Made by a program: the position numbers and the translations under genes. From contig NZ_WLZY01000010.1 in the NCBI RefSeq assembly GCF_010122465.1, positions 62,001 through 126,000 on the forward strand: 64,000 nucleotides of DNA. Direction: 5' to 3'. The stretch's first letter is position 1. The number at the start of each line of letters is the position of its first letter. Shown here one piece after another: positions 53,500 through 61,751 of this stretch. The notes under the pieces were generated by a model. The model had not been told where the DNA came from. It searched no databases and was given only the letters and a program-made list of their open reading frames with translations. The stretch is from Phytoactinopolyspora mesophila (GTDB taxonomy: Bacteria > Actinomycetota > Actinomycetes > Jiangellales > Jiangellaceae).

Positions 53500-53588
53500 A
53501 TCGCTACGCTACCGAGATCGCCTGGCCGGTCAAGGGCAACCTGCCCAGCAGAGTGGTTCGAACCAGCTTGTGAGAGGGATGATCGGGC

Positions 53589-53978
53589 ATGGAGATCCTC
53601 AGCAGCCGCGTCCTGCTCCGCCCGTCCGACCTGGAGCGCAGCCAGCGCTTCTACCGAGATGTGCTCGGCCTGGCCGTCTATCGTGAGTTCGGCCCGCCGG
53701 AACATCGCGGCATGGTTTTCTTTCTCGGCCAGGGCATGCTCGAGGTCTCCGGTTCTTCGAACGACGACGCACCGCCGGGGCCAGTTCGGCTGTGGTTGCA
53801 GGTGCGCGACGTCCGGGCCGAGCATGAACGGTTGGCCGCCGCCGGTGTGACCGTCACCCGGGAACCACGTGAGGAGCCGTGGGGGCTGATCGAGATGTGG
53901 ATCACCGACCCCGACGGCGTGCGGATCGTGCTCGTCGAGGTACCCGATGAGCACCCGCTCCGGCGCGATACGCGTTGA
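53589..53978 (+). CDS. VOC family protein
   Basis: 129 residues: SRVLLRPSDLERSQRFYRDVLGLAVYREF, GMVFFLGQGMLEVSG and MWITDPDGVRIVLVEVP form the two half-modules. ATG 53589, SD GAGAGGGATGATCGGG. Upstream gap to the divergent pRiA4b gene is 89 bp. It is a small dimeric metal-dependent protein by family; the conserved Glu of EVPDEHPL may be a ligand. Substrate unknown. Confidence 0.87.
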   Translation: MEILSSRVLLRPSDLERSQRFYRDVLGLAVYREFGPPEHRGMVFFLGQGMLEVSGSSNDDAPPGPVRLWLQVRDVRAEHERLAAAGVTVTREPREEPWGLIEMWITDPDGVRIVLVEVPDEHPLRRDTR

Positions 53979-54141
53979 GGAAACTTCGCGAGCGTAGCCA
54001 ACCGCTCCGAGGTGATGTCGTCCTCGCCCGGCGCAGACATCGCGGTTGTGTCCGGGGTTCTCCCTACCGTTTGGACTAGCGGGCTTGCCCAGGTCAGACC
54101 TGGCGCATTCTCGGCCCGCCCGCCAAGAGGGGGAAGTCACC

Positions 54142-54840
54142 GTGAACACAAACTTGCGCTTCGCTGCCGTGCTGGCCGCGGCCACGCTCACCGTCGCCGG
54201 CTGCGGTAGCAGCGACGACAACCAGTCGGTCAGCCCAGACGTCGAGGCGGTACCGATGCCCACAGTCGCCGAGGACGACGACGCGCCGCCCACCGCCGAG
54301 GCGGAATCGGCGCCGATGCCGACGCGCGAAACCGCCCCGGATGAAGCCGACGAGACGGACGAGCCAGACGAGCCCGAACTGCCGAGAAGCCAGCGCGGCA
54401 ACCTGATCAAGGAGATCGGCGAGACCGCGGGGGCGTACAACGAGCACGACGGGCCGGAGTCCCCGTGGCTGGAGTTCCAGGTCACCGACATCGAGGTTGG
54501 TGGACAGTGCACGAGCGACTACGCCGAAGCGTCGCAGAACGGTCACTTCCTCATCGTCAGTATCGCCGCGTCAACCGGTTCCGAACTGTCTGAGTCCCTG
54601 TACGGCCAAGAGGTCTGGTTCGACTCCTACGAGTTCTCCGTCGTCGGAGCCGACGGCGTCACGGAGAACGACGTCGAAGGCAACGCCTACATGTGCCTCG
54701 CCAGCCGGGACGAGATGCCCCGCATCGGCCCAGGAGAGAACGCCACCGGCATGGTCGCCTTGGATGTATCCGCGGAGAGCGGAACGCTCGTGTTCAAACC
54801 GTGGTTCATGGATGGTGCCGGCTGGGAATGGGAGTTCTAG
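54142..54840 (+). CDS. Lipoprotein with DUF4352-like extracellular domain
   Basis: 232 residues from GTG 54142 (SD AGAGGGGGAAG). Lipobox LTVAGCGSS; a Pro/Glu/Asp-rich linker of about 60 residues; domain from about 95: WLEFQVTDIEVGGQCTS, GHFLIVSIAASTGS, EFSVVGADGVTENDVEGNAYMC, GENATGMVALDVSAESGTLVF. This strand order is that of DUF4352-type immunoglobulin-like lipoproteins. Two Cys residues probably form a disulfide. Surface-anchored, function unknown. Confidence 0.75.
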   Translation: MNTNLRFAAVLAAATLTVAGCGSSDDNQSVSPDVEAVPMPTVAEDDDAPPTAEAESAPMPTRETAPDEADETDEPDEPELPRSQRGNLIKEIGETAGAYNEHDGPESPWLEFQVTDIEVGGQCTSDYAEASQNGHFLIVSIAASTGSELSESLYGQEVWFDSYEFSVVGADGVTENDVEGNAYMCLASRDEMPRIGPGENATGMVALDVSAESGTLVFKPWFMDGAGWEWEF

Positions 54841-55057
54841 GCTGCCGTCCAACATCCCGAGCGCCGCCCGAGGTTCGATATCCTGGGAATGAACTGCACG
54901 AATGGGAGTTGCGGCGAGTCCGCTCAGTCCCGACGACGTGCTGGTGATTGGTCTACGCCAGATCGGCAACCTCTTCACCCGGATGCTCGAACTCCACGTG
55001 CAAGCCTTGTGGGCCGCACGTAGCGCTTAGGCCCGTCTATGCCGCCGCCCGGGAACC

Positions 55058-58000
55058 TTATGCCAGGCCGGGACCCTCAACGCCACGAGCGGCGGAACCC
55101 GTCACAGACAAGCGCTCTTCGATCTGATCGATAAGCTCAACTGTCTCGTCCTCGAGGTCGCCCCAGAGTTGCTCGGCGAGTTCCCGAAGCTTCCTGATCA
55201 TCGACACGACCTGTGCTGGGTCGCCTAGCCGAACTTCCGCTTTCAAGCGCGCACGCCACAACAGCTCGGAGCCAGGCTCGATATCCAACCCAAGCAACGT
55301 TGCCATCTGCGCACCACGCAAATCACCCACGCCCATGGCGCGTTCCGCCAGCACGTGACAAACATCGACGATTGACGCGATCATCTCTTGCGCATGAATG
55401 TCAGCCCATGCGTACGCTCCGCTTCTGATCCCCGAGAACGGACGTCCACGAACTAAGTCGAGAGCCGTCCTCAGATTCTCCGTCGTGGCTTCGCGTGGTT
55501 GCCTGCCGACCATTTCACACCAGTCTTGCCAGTCAGAACGCACATCAGCATGCAGCCGGTAGTCCTTCACGGCATATGGGAGATATGGCTCACCAGCCTC
55601 GTTGGTTCCGAGCCAACGGCGCAACTTCGACACCGCGGTGTCGCGCGTCTTCTGCCCGAGCCGCCGTCCTGGCCAAATCGCTTCGTCCATAGCCGGGCCA
55701 CTACGACCAGGTCGCAACGACAGGTAGGCCGCGATCTGAATACCCTGACCACGTTTGCTGCTCTCCAGGCTCCCCTTCGCGTACGCGACATCTGGCTCGC
55801 CCAAGAGCAACACGCGCGGATGTTCCTCCTGGGCCAGCTTGACGACATCCCCGTCCCGAAGCATCGCATCGGTCGCCGCGAGCGATAGTTTGTCCTGCTC
55901 AGTTTGATCTACAGCGGTGTCAGAAGTGTCGCCGCGGACCAACGTCCCCACATCCACATATTGACCAGCAGAGAGCCGTGCCTCGGATGTCGGGATCGGG
56001 ATATCGTCGAGTCTCAGCTCAGGCTCACCGGCTCCCAACAACTCGGCATCTGCAGCTTCCACAAGCCGAGCGATCTGTTCGTAAGTCCTGCTGTCGACCT
56101 GTTGCGGTCGCACTGTGATCCCGAGCGGCTCGATGACGGCCCCACGAGCACTGTCAACACGTAATTCCCAGTCGCCCCCCAGGCCATCATCGATCATCTC
56201 AGCGCCACTCGCGACGATAGCGAGCGCGACCTTCGGTTCCGTACTCAGAAGCGCCGCCAGACGACGCCAATGCTCTTCCGGGAGCGGTCGGGATATCAGC
56301 ACGATCTCTGGCGTCGATGCCTCCAGTGCGCCCCCGCCCGTGCGCGCAGCCGCGAGGCCATTGACCCGCAGATGCCCCATCAACTCGCGATCTGCTTGAG
56401 CTCGGACCTCCAACTCACGCAACAATTGGTCCGCGTCCTGAGCTCGTCGAATCCGGCCAGTATTCAACGCTTCCAGTTCGATGTCGCGGCCGACCAGCGT
56501 CACCTGGATGTCATCGGCCCAACGGCTAGTCGCATACTCGAGCGCCACAGCCGTGAGGAAAGCTTCTATGGCTGTCGCATCCCCAGTCACTCTCAGGGCA
56601 CCGAGATGCTCCAGGTCCAGCATCAGATGTCCGCCCTCAAGGTCTTGACCTAAGGTGACCAATCCGGGGTACGGCGCGGGTATCGCCTGAGCGCTCTCAC
56701 CATCGAGTAGGTCCTCGGTGTCTGTCACGAGTACCCACACTCCACCGTCCATCGTGCCTACGAACGGCTCAGGCAAATTGGCCGGCTCGGTTAGGTAAAC
56801 CTCGAACTGGTCTTCGGTAAGGCGCGCGGCGCGTAAGGCTGGCAGTGGATCTCCAGACTCACCCAACCTCGCGGCTAGAGTTCGTAGCGCCTGATCTACG
56901 AAATCCGCGCCGGCTGGGTCCGACACATCCCGAAGTTCGGCTTCCAGCGCGGTCCCGCTCGTATCGGGTTCCGGCAGGCGTTGACCGCTCTTTCGACGCC
57001 GCTGCTGGCGCGACCGGCGCGCCCCAATCAATCCGATCAACCCAGCGGCCAGTACCGCGCCCACGCCGGTGGTGGTCGCGACCACGCGCATGAGGCCGGA
57101 ATCGTCGCTCGCCTGAACGCTGGATTGGATGTTCTCGACGCCTGTCCCAGCTGCATCGGCAGGCTCTTCCGCATCGCTCAGCCCCAACCATCCCGAAGCC
57201 ACTTCATCGTCCTCGGGATAGCCGTTCTCTTCTCTTCCCTCATTCGGGGGGACATCCGGACTGGAAGCACCATCGTCGGCTGGATCACTCTCATCGACGT
57301 TTTCATCGGTTTCCGGTTGATCACGGCGCCCATCGCGCTCTTGCCCGTCGTCCAGATCAGATGCGTCGTCATCGGCCGTCACGTCGTCGCCCGCATCGTC
57401 ATCCGCGTCTCCCGGGATGACGAGCTGCCACCCCGGGTGGATCAGATCTGGATCCGTCAGTGTCCGGCCGTCCGGCTGGGTGACGTCGCGGTTCTCGGCA
57501 AAGATCTCCGGGTGCCGAGTGGGATCGTTGAGATGTTGCTCCGCGATATCCCAGAGAGTGTCGCCAGGTACCACTTCGTATATTTCGCCAGGTGCACCGT
57601 GGCCATCGCTTTCCGTCTGAACAGAATCGCGTTGCCCAGCGGTGCCGGGGGCGGCGTCCCGGCCGGCCACTCGGTCATCGACGGCCGCCAGAGGGGGCAT
57701 GGCGTTCTCAACGCCCGGGTTCGGCGATGCAGGAGCCGCAGTCGCGACTGGCCCAACGGCCAGCAACCCGAGTAACGCGGTGATCAGTACTGCGGCCAAT
57801 CGTTGTTGCACGCCCATGGTGGGCAACCGCGGTGCCCGCACTCCTCGGATCGCTGAAGGAATCTCGACGGCCACTGCCAGCGCAAACGATAGCCAACCGA
57901 GCCATCCGGTCAGGATCAGTACGCCGATGAACACTGAGCCATCGTCGGGACTCGTCAACACATCCGTGATCACACCGATCTCCGGAATACCTGTAGGCAC

Positions 58001-58123
58001 CGGAGAGCCGCCCACCTTCCACAACCCATATGGGACGCCACCCAGCAATGCGACCAGACCGAAGAATGCGAAGATGCCGCGGAGCGCGTCAGCGCCACGC
58101 CGTTGCACTCGGGATGCGCTCAT
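55058..58123 (-). CDS. Membrane-bound LysM protein with C-terminal SARP-type BTAD domain
   Basis: 1021 residues from ATG 58123 (GGGAAGGA upstream; open frame extends to 58345). Order: three N-terminal helices (about 17-36, 63-87, 108-128), Pro/Ala linker, LysM at 182-236 (YEVVPGDTLWDIAEQHLND and DLIHPGWQLVIP), an acidic stretch of about 75 residues, a fourth helix near 345-367, then a long cytosolic part ending in a winged helix (RDTAVSKLRRWLG) and TPR-like BTAD (RTALDLVRGRPFSGI, ATLLGLDIEPGSELLW). So an extracellular wall-binding LysM is joined through the membrane to a SARP-like module. Such proteins usually head Tad-pilus-like loci, but none follows here. Confidence 0.87.
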   Translation of the reverse strand: MSASRVQRRGADALRGIFAFFGLVALLGGVPYGLWKVGGSPVPTGIPEIGVITDVLTSPDDGSVFIGVLILTGWLGWLSFALAVAVEIPSAIRGVRAPRLPTMGVQQRLAAVLITALLGLLAVGPVATAAPASPNPGVENAMPPLAAVDDRVAGRDAAPGTAGQRDSVQTESDGHGAPGEIYEVVPGDTLWDIAEQHLNDPTRHPEIFAENRDVTQPDGRTLTDPDLIHPGWQLVIPGDADDDAGDDVTADDDASDLDDGQERDGRRDQPETDENVDESDPADDGASSPDVPPNEGREENGYPEDDEVASGWLGLSDAEEPADAAGTGVENIQSSVQASDDSGLMRVVATTTGVGAVLAAGLIGLIGARRSRQQRRRKSGQRLPEPDTSGTALEAELRDVSDPAGADFVDQALRTLAARLGESGDPLPALRAARLTEDQFEVYLTEPANLPEPFVGTMDGGVWVLVTDTEDLLDGESAQAIPAPYPGLVTLGQDLEGGHLMLDLEHLGALRVTGDATAIEAFLTAVALEYATSRWADDIQVTLVGRDIELEALNTGRIRRAQDADQLLRELEVRAQADRELMGHLRVNGLAAARTGGGALEASTPEIVLISRPLPEEHWRRLAALLSTEPKVALAIVASGAEMIDDGLGGDWELRVDSARGAVIEPLGITVRPQQVDSRTYEQIARLVEAADAELLGAGEPELRLDDIPIPTSEARLSAGQYVDVGTLVRGDTSDTAVDQTEQDKLSLAATDAMLRDGDVVKLAQEEHPRVLLLGEPDVAYAKGSLESSKRGQGIQIAAYLSLRPGRSGPAMDEAIWPGRRLGQKTRDTAVSKLRRWLGTNEAGEPYLPYAVKDYRLHADVRSDWQDWCEMVGRQPREATTENLRTALDLVRGRPFSGIRSGAYAWADIHAQEMIASIVDVCHVLAERAMGVGDLRGAQMATLLGLDIEPGSELLWRARLKAEVRLGDPAQVVSMIRKLRELAEQLWGDLEDETVELIDQIEERLSVTGSAARGVEGPGLA

Positions 58124-58420
58124 CGCCACATCATCCTTCCCGCTCGCAGACTTCACAATCCGATAGCACACGGAGCGGGATTCTGTGACAGGTATGGCCA
58201 CCATTCGAGCCCGAGCGGCGCGCAACCAAACCGAGCGGATCAACAGCGAGAGCGAACATACGGCCATCGTCTCGACCAGAGCCTCATGCGTGGTAATCGG
58301 GATACCCGAACTGCGCATTATCACGAAGCTGCTGGGTGCAGTCACCGCGTCACCAAACAGAGCACCGGCAACCTGGCGATCTGCGAAACTCGGAAAACAA
58401 CCCGTTCGCCTAAATCGCGG

Positions 58421-58720
58421 TCATCCGGCACTCCGGACATGGCGTCCGGGTGGATCGATCCAGACCAGGCGAGTGGCACCGCCATGTCCGTGTATCCGAA
58501 GCACCTCATCAGGATGATCAAACACGGTGATCGAAGCAACATCGCCGGCGCACCAAGCCAATGTGGTCCTGCCGCCGGCGAAGGTGATCCCGTAGGCGAC
58601 CACCCCCGTACCGGAAACGCCACTCAAGTCCTCCTCCCGATGCAGCGCAAATCGCCGCGGCAGTAGAGACTCTGCCGCCGAAGGTACCGAACGCGGACTG
58701 GCGATGACAGGTTCGCTCAT
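58421..58720 (-). CDS. Small protein of the RRF...SGxGxVA...IHGHGG family
   Basis: 99 residues from ATG 58720, whose ATGA overlaps the stop of the upstream gene by 4 bp. Conserved-looking phrases: LPRRFALHREEDLSGVSGTGVVAYGI, GGRTTLAWC, VLRIHGHGGATRLVWIDPP. The same phrases occur in the small protein at 63525, so these are paralogues. Beta-rich, cytosolic; I associate the family with ATP-grasp RiPP and XRE-regulator neighbourhoods of actinomycetes, without a known role. Confidence 0.75.
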   Translation of the reverse strand: MSEPVIASPRSVPSAAESLLPRRFALHREEDLSGVSGTGVVAYGITFAGGRTTLAWCAGDVASITVFDHPDEVLRIHGHGGATRLVWIDPPGRHVRSAG

Positions 58721-58932
58721 CGGGCGCTCACCCGGCCGAAGCCGCAAGCGTGACGCTTAGCCCATGTTGATGCCCGGCACGGCCAGGCGACACCGCACCT
58801 TCGGCATTGCGCTCCAGCTTTCGACCATCGCCGCAGCGGCACATGTTCAGCCAGCAACTTGGTTGCATACGCTTCGATGCGCGAAAGCGGCCAGTTGACC
58901 AAACCTTCATATGGGACCAAGATCGTGAACAT
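58717..58932 (-). CDS. Small cysteine-motif protein (CRRCGxxWPC)
   Basis: 71 residues; ATG 58932 with AAGGAG ten bases upstream; the frame open to 59145 has no better start. Helical front (PLSRIEAYATKLLAEHVP), then CRRCGVAWPC at about 45-54 and a late Cys, a likely zinc knuckle. Translationally coupled to the 99-residue protein. Such two-gene pairs sit next to XRE regulators in many actinomycetes, as here (divergent gene at 59214). Confidence 0.7.
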   Translation of the reverse strand: MFTILVPYEGLVNWPLSRIEAYATKLLAEHVPLRRWSKAGAQCRRCGVAWPCRASTWAKRHACGFGRVSAR

Positions 58933-59213
58933 GACCACCCGCTCCTTGCATAGCGAACAAAGAACCACGTCGGCACCGTCCGATGCCACGCGCCAGGAAG
59001 CCGCTAGCTCCCTCACCGGCTTCGTCCCTGATAGCCACCGATGACGCCGCCTGTGACGATCCGACAAGGTCGGCCTCCAGCCACACCGGCTGCCGCCGCA
59101 GCAATCTGTGGTCCATGTCATCGCAAGACACCGGGACGGGAGCACTACGTCAGCGGACGTTTCGAGACGTCCTTGGTGTGAGTTGAACTCCTCGGCACAG
59201 AGATGCGGGTGAC

Positions 59214-59960
59214 ATGGCCAACGATCGACTGCGAGCGTCTATGACCAGTGCTGGCATGACCATCGCTACTCTTAGCGAGTATGTAGGTGTCGATCCGAAG
59301 ACGGTCGAGCGCTGGATTGCAAAGGAACGTATCCCTCATCGCACCCATCGCATGTCGGTAGCCGCCGCACTCGGTCAAGATGACGGCTACTTGTGGCCCT
59401 CGATTCTTGAACAGGGCAGAACGCCAGCGATAAGTCGGGCCGAACTCGTCACAATCCACCAGAATCGCCGTACCGTTCCACTCGACACGTGGCTATCCCT
59501 TACACGCAACGCGCGTGAGTCGATTGACATCCTCGCGTACGCCGCTAGCTTCCTACATGACGCCCTGCCGGATTTTGTCGACATATTGGCAGAAAAGGCC
59601 GCCGCAGGCGTCGGCATACGACTGTTGCTCGGCGATCCCGAATCAGATGGCGTACGCCTGCGCGGGCGCGAAGAAGGAATTGACGACATGCTGGCTGCGA
59701 GATGTCGCCTCACTTGGAGGTACTTCGCATCCATAATCACGACAGATGGCGTTATCGCACGAAAACACGGCAGCACTCTGTACAATTCGATCTTTCGTTT
59801 CGACGATGCAATGCTGACAAATACTCATATCTATGGCGCGCCCGCGAGCCACTCACCCACACTACATATTCAAAGATTACCCGAGGGTCGGCTATTCAAG
59901 AATTATATGCTCGGATTCGAGCGAGTATGGAGCACAGGGGAACCGGTTACAGATCTTTGA
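59214..59960 (+). CDS. XRE-type regulator with PLD-like C-terminal domain
   Basis: 248 residues. N-terminal HTH: RASMTSAGMTIATLSEYVGVDPKTVERWIAKERIPHR (two halves), followed by a helix with VAAALGQDDGYLWPS. The C-terminal domain (ARESIDILAYAASFLHDALPDFV, GVGIRLLLGDPESDGV, IARKHGSTLYNSIFRFDDAML) has a phospholipase-D-like fold without an evident HKD pair. Known actinomycete arrangement with NUDIX and HD genes, found here downstream (15 bp to the NUDIX start). ATG 59214 has a modest SD. It may sense a nucleotide made by its partners. Confidence 0.82.
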   Translation: MANDRLRASMTSAGMTIATLSEYVGVDPKTVERWIAKERIPHRTHRMSVAAALGQDDGYLWPSILEQGRTPAISRAELVTIHQNRRTVPLDTWLSLTRNARESIDILAYAASFLHDALPDFVDILAEKAAAGVGIRLLLGDPESDGVRLRGREEGIDDMLAARCRLTWRYFASIITTDGVIARKHGSTLYNSIFRFDDAMLTNTHIYGAPASHSPTLHIQRLPEGRLFKNYMLGFERVWSTGEPVTDL

Positions 59961-59974
59961 CAAAGGAGCCCAAC

Positions 59975-60445
59975 ATGGCGCGCATCGACTACGTCGACGA
60001 CCCGGAAGCGCCGGCGATCACCAATGTCGTCCCGTCGGTCACCGCACTTATCCAGGACCACGACGCCCGGATTCTCTTGATCCACAAGACCGACAACGAC
60101 CTTTGGGCGTTGCCTGGAGGCGGACATGAGATGGGCGAGTCCATTCGGGAAACGGTGATGCGGGAAGTCAAAGAAGAAACCGGGTACGACGTAGAACCTT
60201 ATACGATAGTAGGAACGTATACGAACCCTAATCACGTGATGGCATACGACAATGGCGAGGTTCGCCAACAATTCTCAATATGCTTCGCCGCGCGACTCCT
60301 CGGCGGCTCACAGAGGACCAGCGAAGAGAGCAAAGAGGTCACCTGGGCCACAATTCCGGAGATAAATAATCTCGAAATGCACCCCTCAATGCGACTACGC
60401 ATCAAGCACTACCTAGACGGACGCGAACACCCATTCATCGGCTAG
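59975..60445 (+). CDS. NUDIX hydrolase
   Basis: 156 residues from ATG 59975 (SD AAAGGAG). The Nudix box is complete: GGGHEMGESIRETVMREVKE then ETG, matching G-x5-E-x7-RE-x2-EE-x-G. Preceded by SVTALIQDHDARILLIHKT and WALP. Hydrolyses nucleoside-diphosphate-linked compounds, likely with Mg. Co-transcribed with the XRE-PLD regulator. Its end overlaps the convergent HD gene by 33 bp. Confidence 0.93.
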   Translation: MARIDYVDDPEAPAITNVVPSVTALIQDHDARILLIHKTDNDLWALPGGGHEMGESIRETVMREVKEETGYDVEPYTIVGTYTNPNHVMAYDNGEVRQQFSICFAARLLGGSQRTSEESKEVTWATIPEINNLEMHPSMRLRIKHYLDGREHPFIG

Positions 60446-60988
60446 CAGGTCAAGTTTACGGGCCGCACAAACACATGATGCTATTAAAGAATCGCGAGAG
60501 CACACCACAGCGCGGTGCACGGGATGATCGGGCTCATACCTTTGCAGGATCCCATCGATCCTGTCCTGGACAAGAATCCTCTCGCCTGCGGGACTCACAG
60601 CCATATCAAAAAATGTGAGCAGATCAAGGTTCATTTGATTTGGTCTATCGTACGAAGCCAACGCATCCGACAACCCACGTTCCTCGGCCTCGAATTCGGC
60701 GCCCGAGTGGTACGCGACGAGCGACACTAGTTCCGAGGGCGCATCTCGGACCGCGAGGAACTCCGCGCCGTCGATCGGGTGAAAGCCAGATGACCGAACG
60801 CGCGGCGAGTAGCCGATGTCGTGCAGCCACGCCGCCGCGACGACCAACTCGGGCACCCGGGGCGTAGTCGAGGCCAACTCCTGGGCCGTAGTCCCGACTC
60901 CTTGCACATGCGCCCAGCGACGCCCCATGGCCGACATGAACTCGCGTGCCAGCCCTGCACATGCCGGAACAGACCAGTCTTGACCCAT
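60413..60988 (-). CDS. HD-domain phosphohydrolase
   Basis: 191 residues from ATG 60988; the longer frame upstream lacks a start context. HD motif in AAAWLHDIGYSPRV, further metal His in SGFHPIDGAEFL and LVAYHSGAEFEA, and a DLLTFFDMAVSPAG segment. Typical of small HD proteins that remove phosphate from nucleotides. It overlaps the NUDIX gene tail to tail, and the two recur together in actinomycetes, so they may handle the same nucleotide. Confidence 0.88.
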   Translation of the reverse strand: MGQDWSVPACAGLAREFMSAMGRRWAHVQGVGTTAQELASTTPRVPELVVAAAWLHDIGYSPRVRSSGFHPIDGAEFLAVRDAPSELVSLVAYHSGAEFEAEERGLSDALASYDRPNQMNLDLLTFFDMAVSPAGERILVQDRIDGILQRYEPDHPVHRAVVCSRDSLIASCVCAARKLDLLADEWVFASV

Positions 60989-61751
60989 CACAGCTGAGCC
61001 TATTCGCCTCCGCGATGGATCCCAACGGCTGAAGCCTAGCGAGGCTAGGCCTACGAGTTTGCCCACGACGAGGCCGAGCCTGTATGAGTGCGGCCGGCCG
61101 GACCTTATGGACTCTTCACGAACGGGCACTCTGTTCACGTAACGGGCCAGGTCAGGAGTTCACGAACCCGAGACGGCCAGCTGGTTCCGCGCTCAGGGAC
61201 ACTTCGAACGGGCCAACGTGAAGTTCCTGACCGCCGACCAGCGACGGCTCGCCTTCAACCCGTTCACCACAGCCGACCCTGTCAAGGAACTATCTCGCCT
61301 GGCGCAGTTCATCGCCGAGGTGGTTCAAGGGACGGAGTCGAGAACTGGCTGTTCTCCCAGTACCGACCCATCGGCTGCGAGAACAATACGCGAGGCGGAG
61401 AGCTAAGGCTTCCAGCGGCACGAGTTGTACCGGGCGTGGACGACGTGTGCAACATGGTCGACGGAGTGAATACCCACGACCAGCCCATTCATGCTCTCAA
61501 GGACCAGTACCCGTTTCCGTGTCTGATTCCTCACCGACGGGCGGTGCTCCGCTGCTCCTGGAGACGGCCTATTGCGATCCCCGTATCCATCTCACCACGC
61601 GCCCTACCTTCCGGACGTTGAAGTGTTCGGAGCCGATGATGGCAGGCCCATTCGTGATCATTCCGCGGTGTGCTGGAGGCACCGCTGATAAGGTCGCTGC
61701 TTCCAATCCCTACTGGCCAGGCCAGTTGTCCGACCCAGGAGCATAAGAGCC
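60989..61751. other. Gene-free stretch with frameshifted coding remnant
   Basis: 763 bp. No intact gene; about 61150-61746 holds a chain of open segments in three frames that look coding (see the pseudogene entry). The part near 60989-61140 contains the HD gene promoter; the direct end before 61752 is the leader of the TyrRS gene. Confidence 0.45.
61218..61746 (+). pseudogene. Frameshifted remnant of unidentified gene
   Basis: Three segments follow each other: one with VKFLTADQRRLAFNPFTTAD (frame of 61218), then GVENWLFSQYRPIGC to VVPGVDDVCNMVDGVNT (frame of 61088), then PLLLETAYCDPRIHLTTRP to YWPGQLSDPGA (frame of 61447). Each has protein-like composition without stops until the next takes over. 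Two frameshifts in one ancestral gene explain this best. I cannot name the family. Confidence 0.4.

Noticed and set aside
54902..55030. 42-codon frame (MGVAASPLSPDD start) between the lipoprotein and the SARP gene
   Set aside because: Third-position GC is only moderate and there is no SD; could be real but not supportable.
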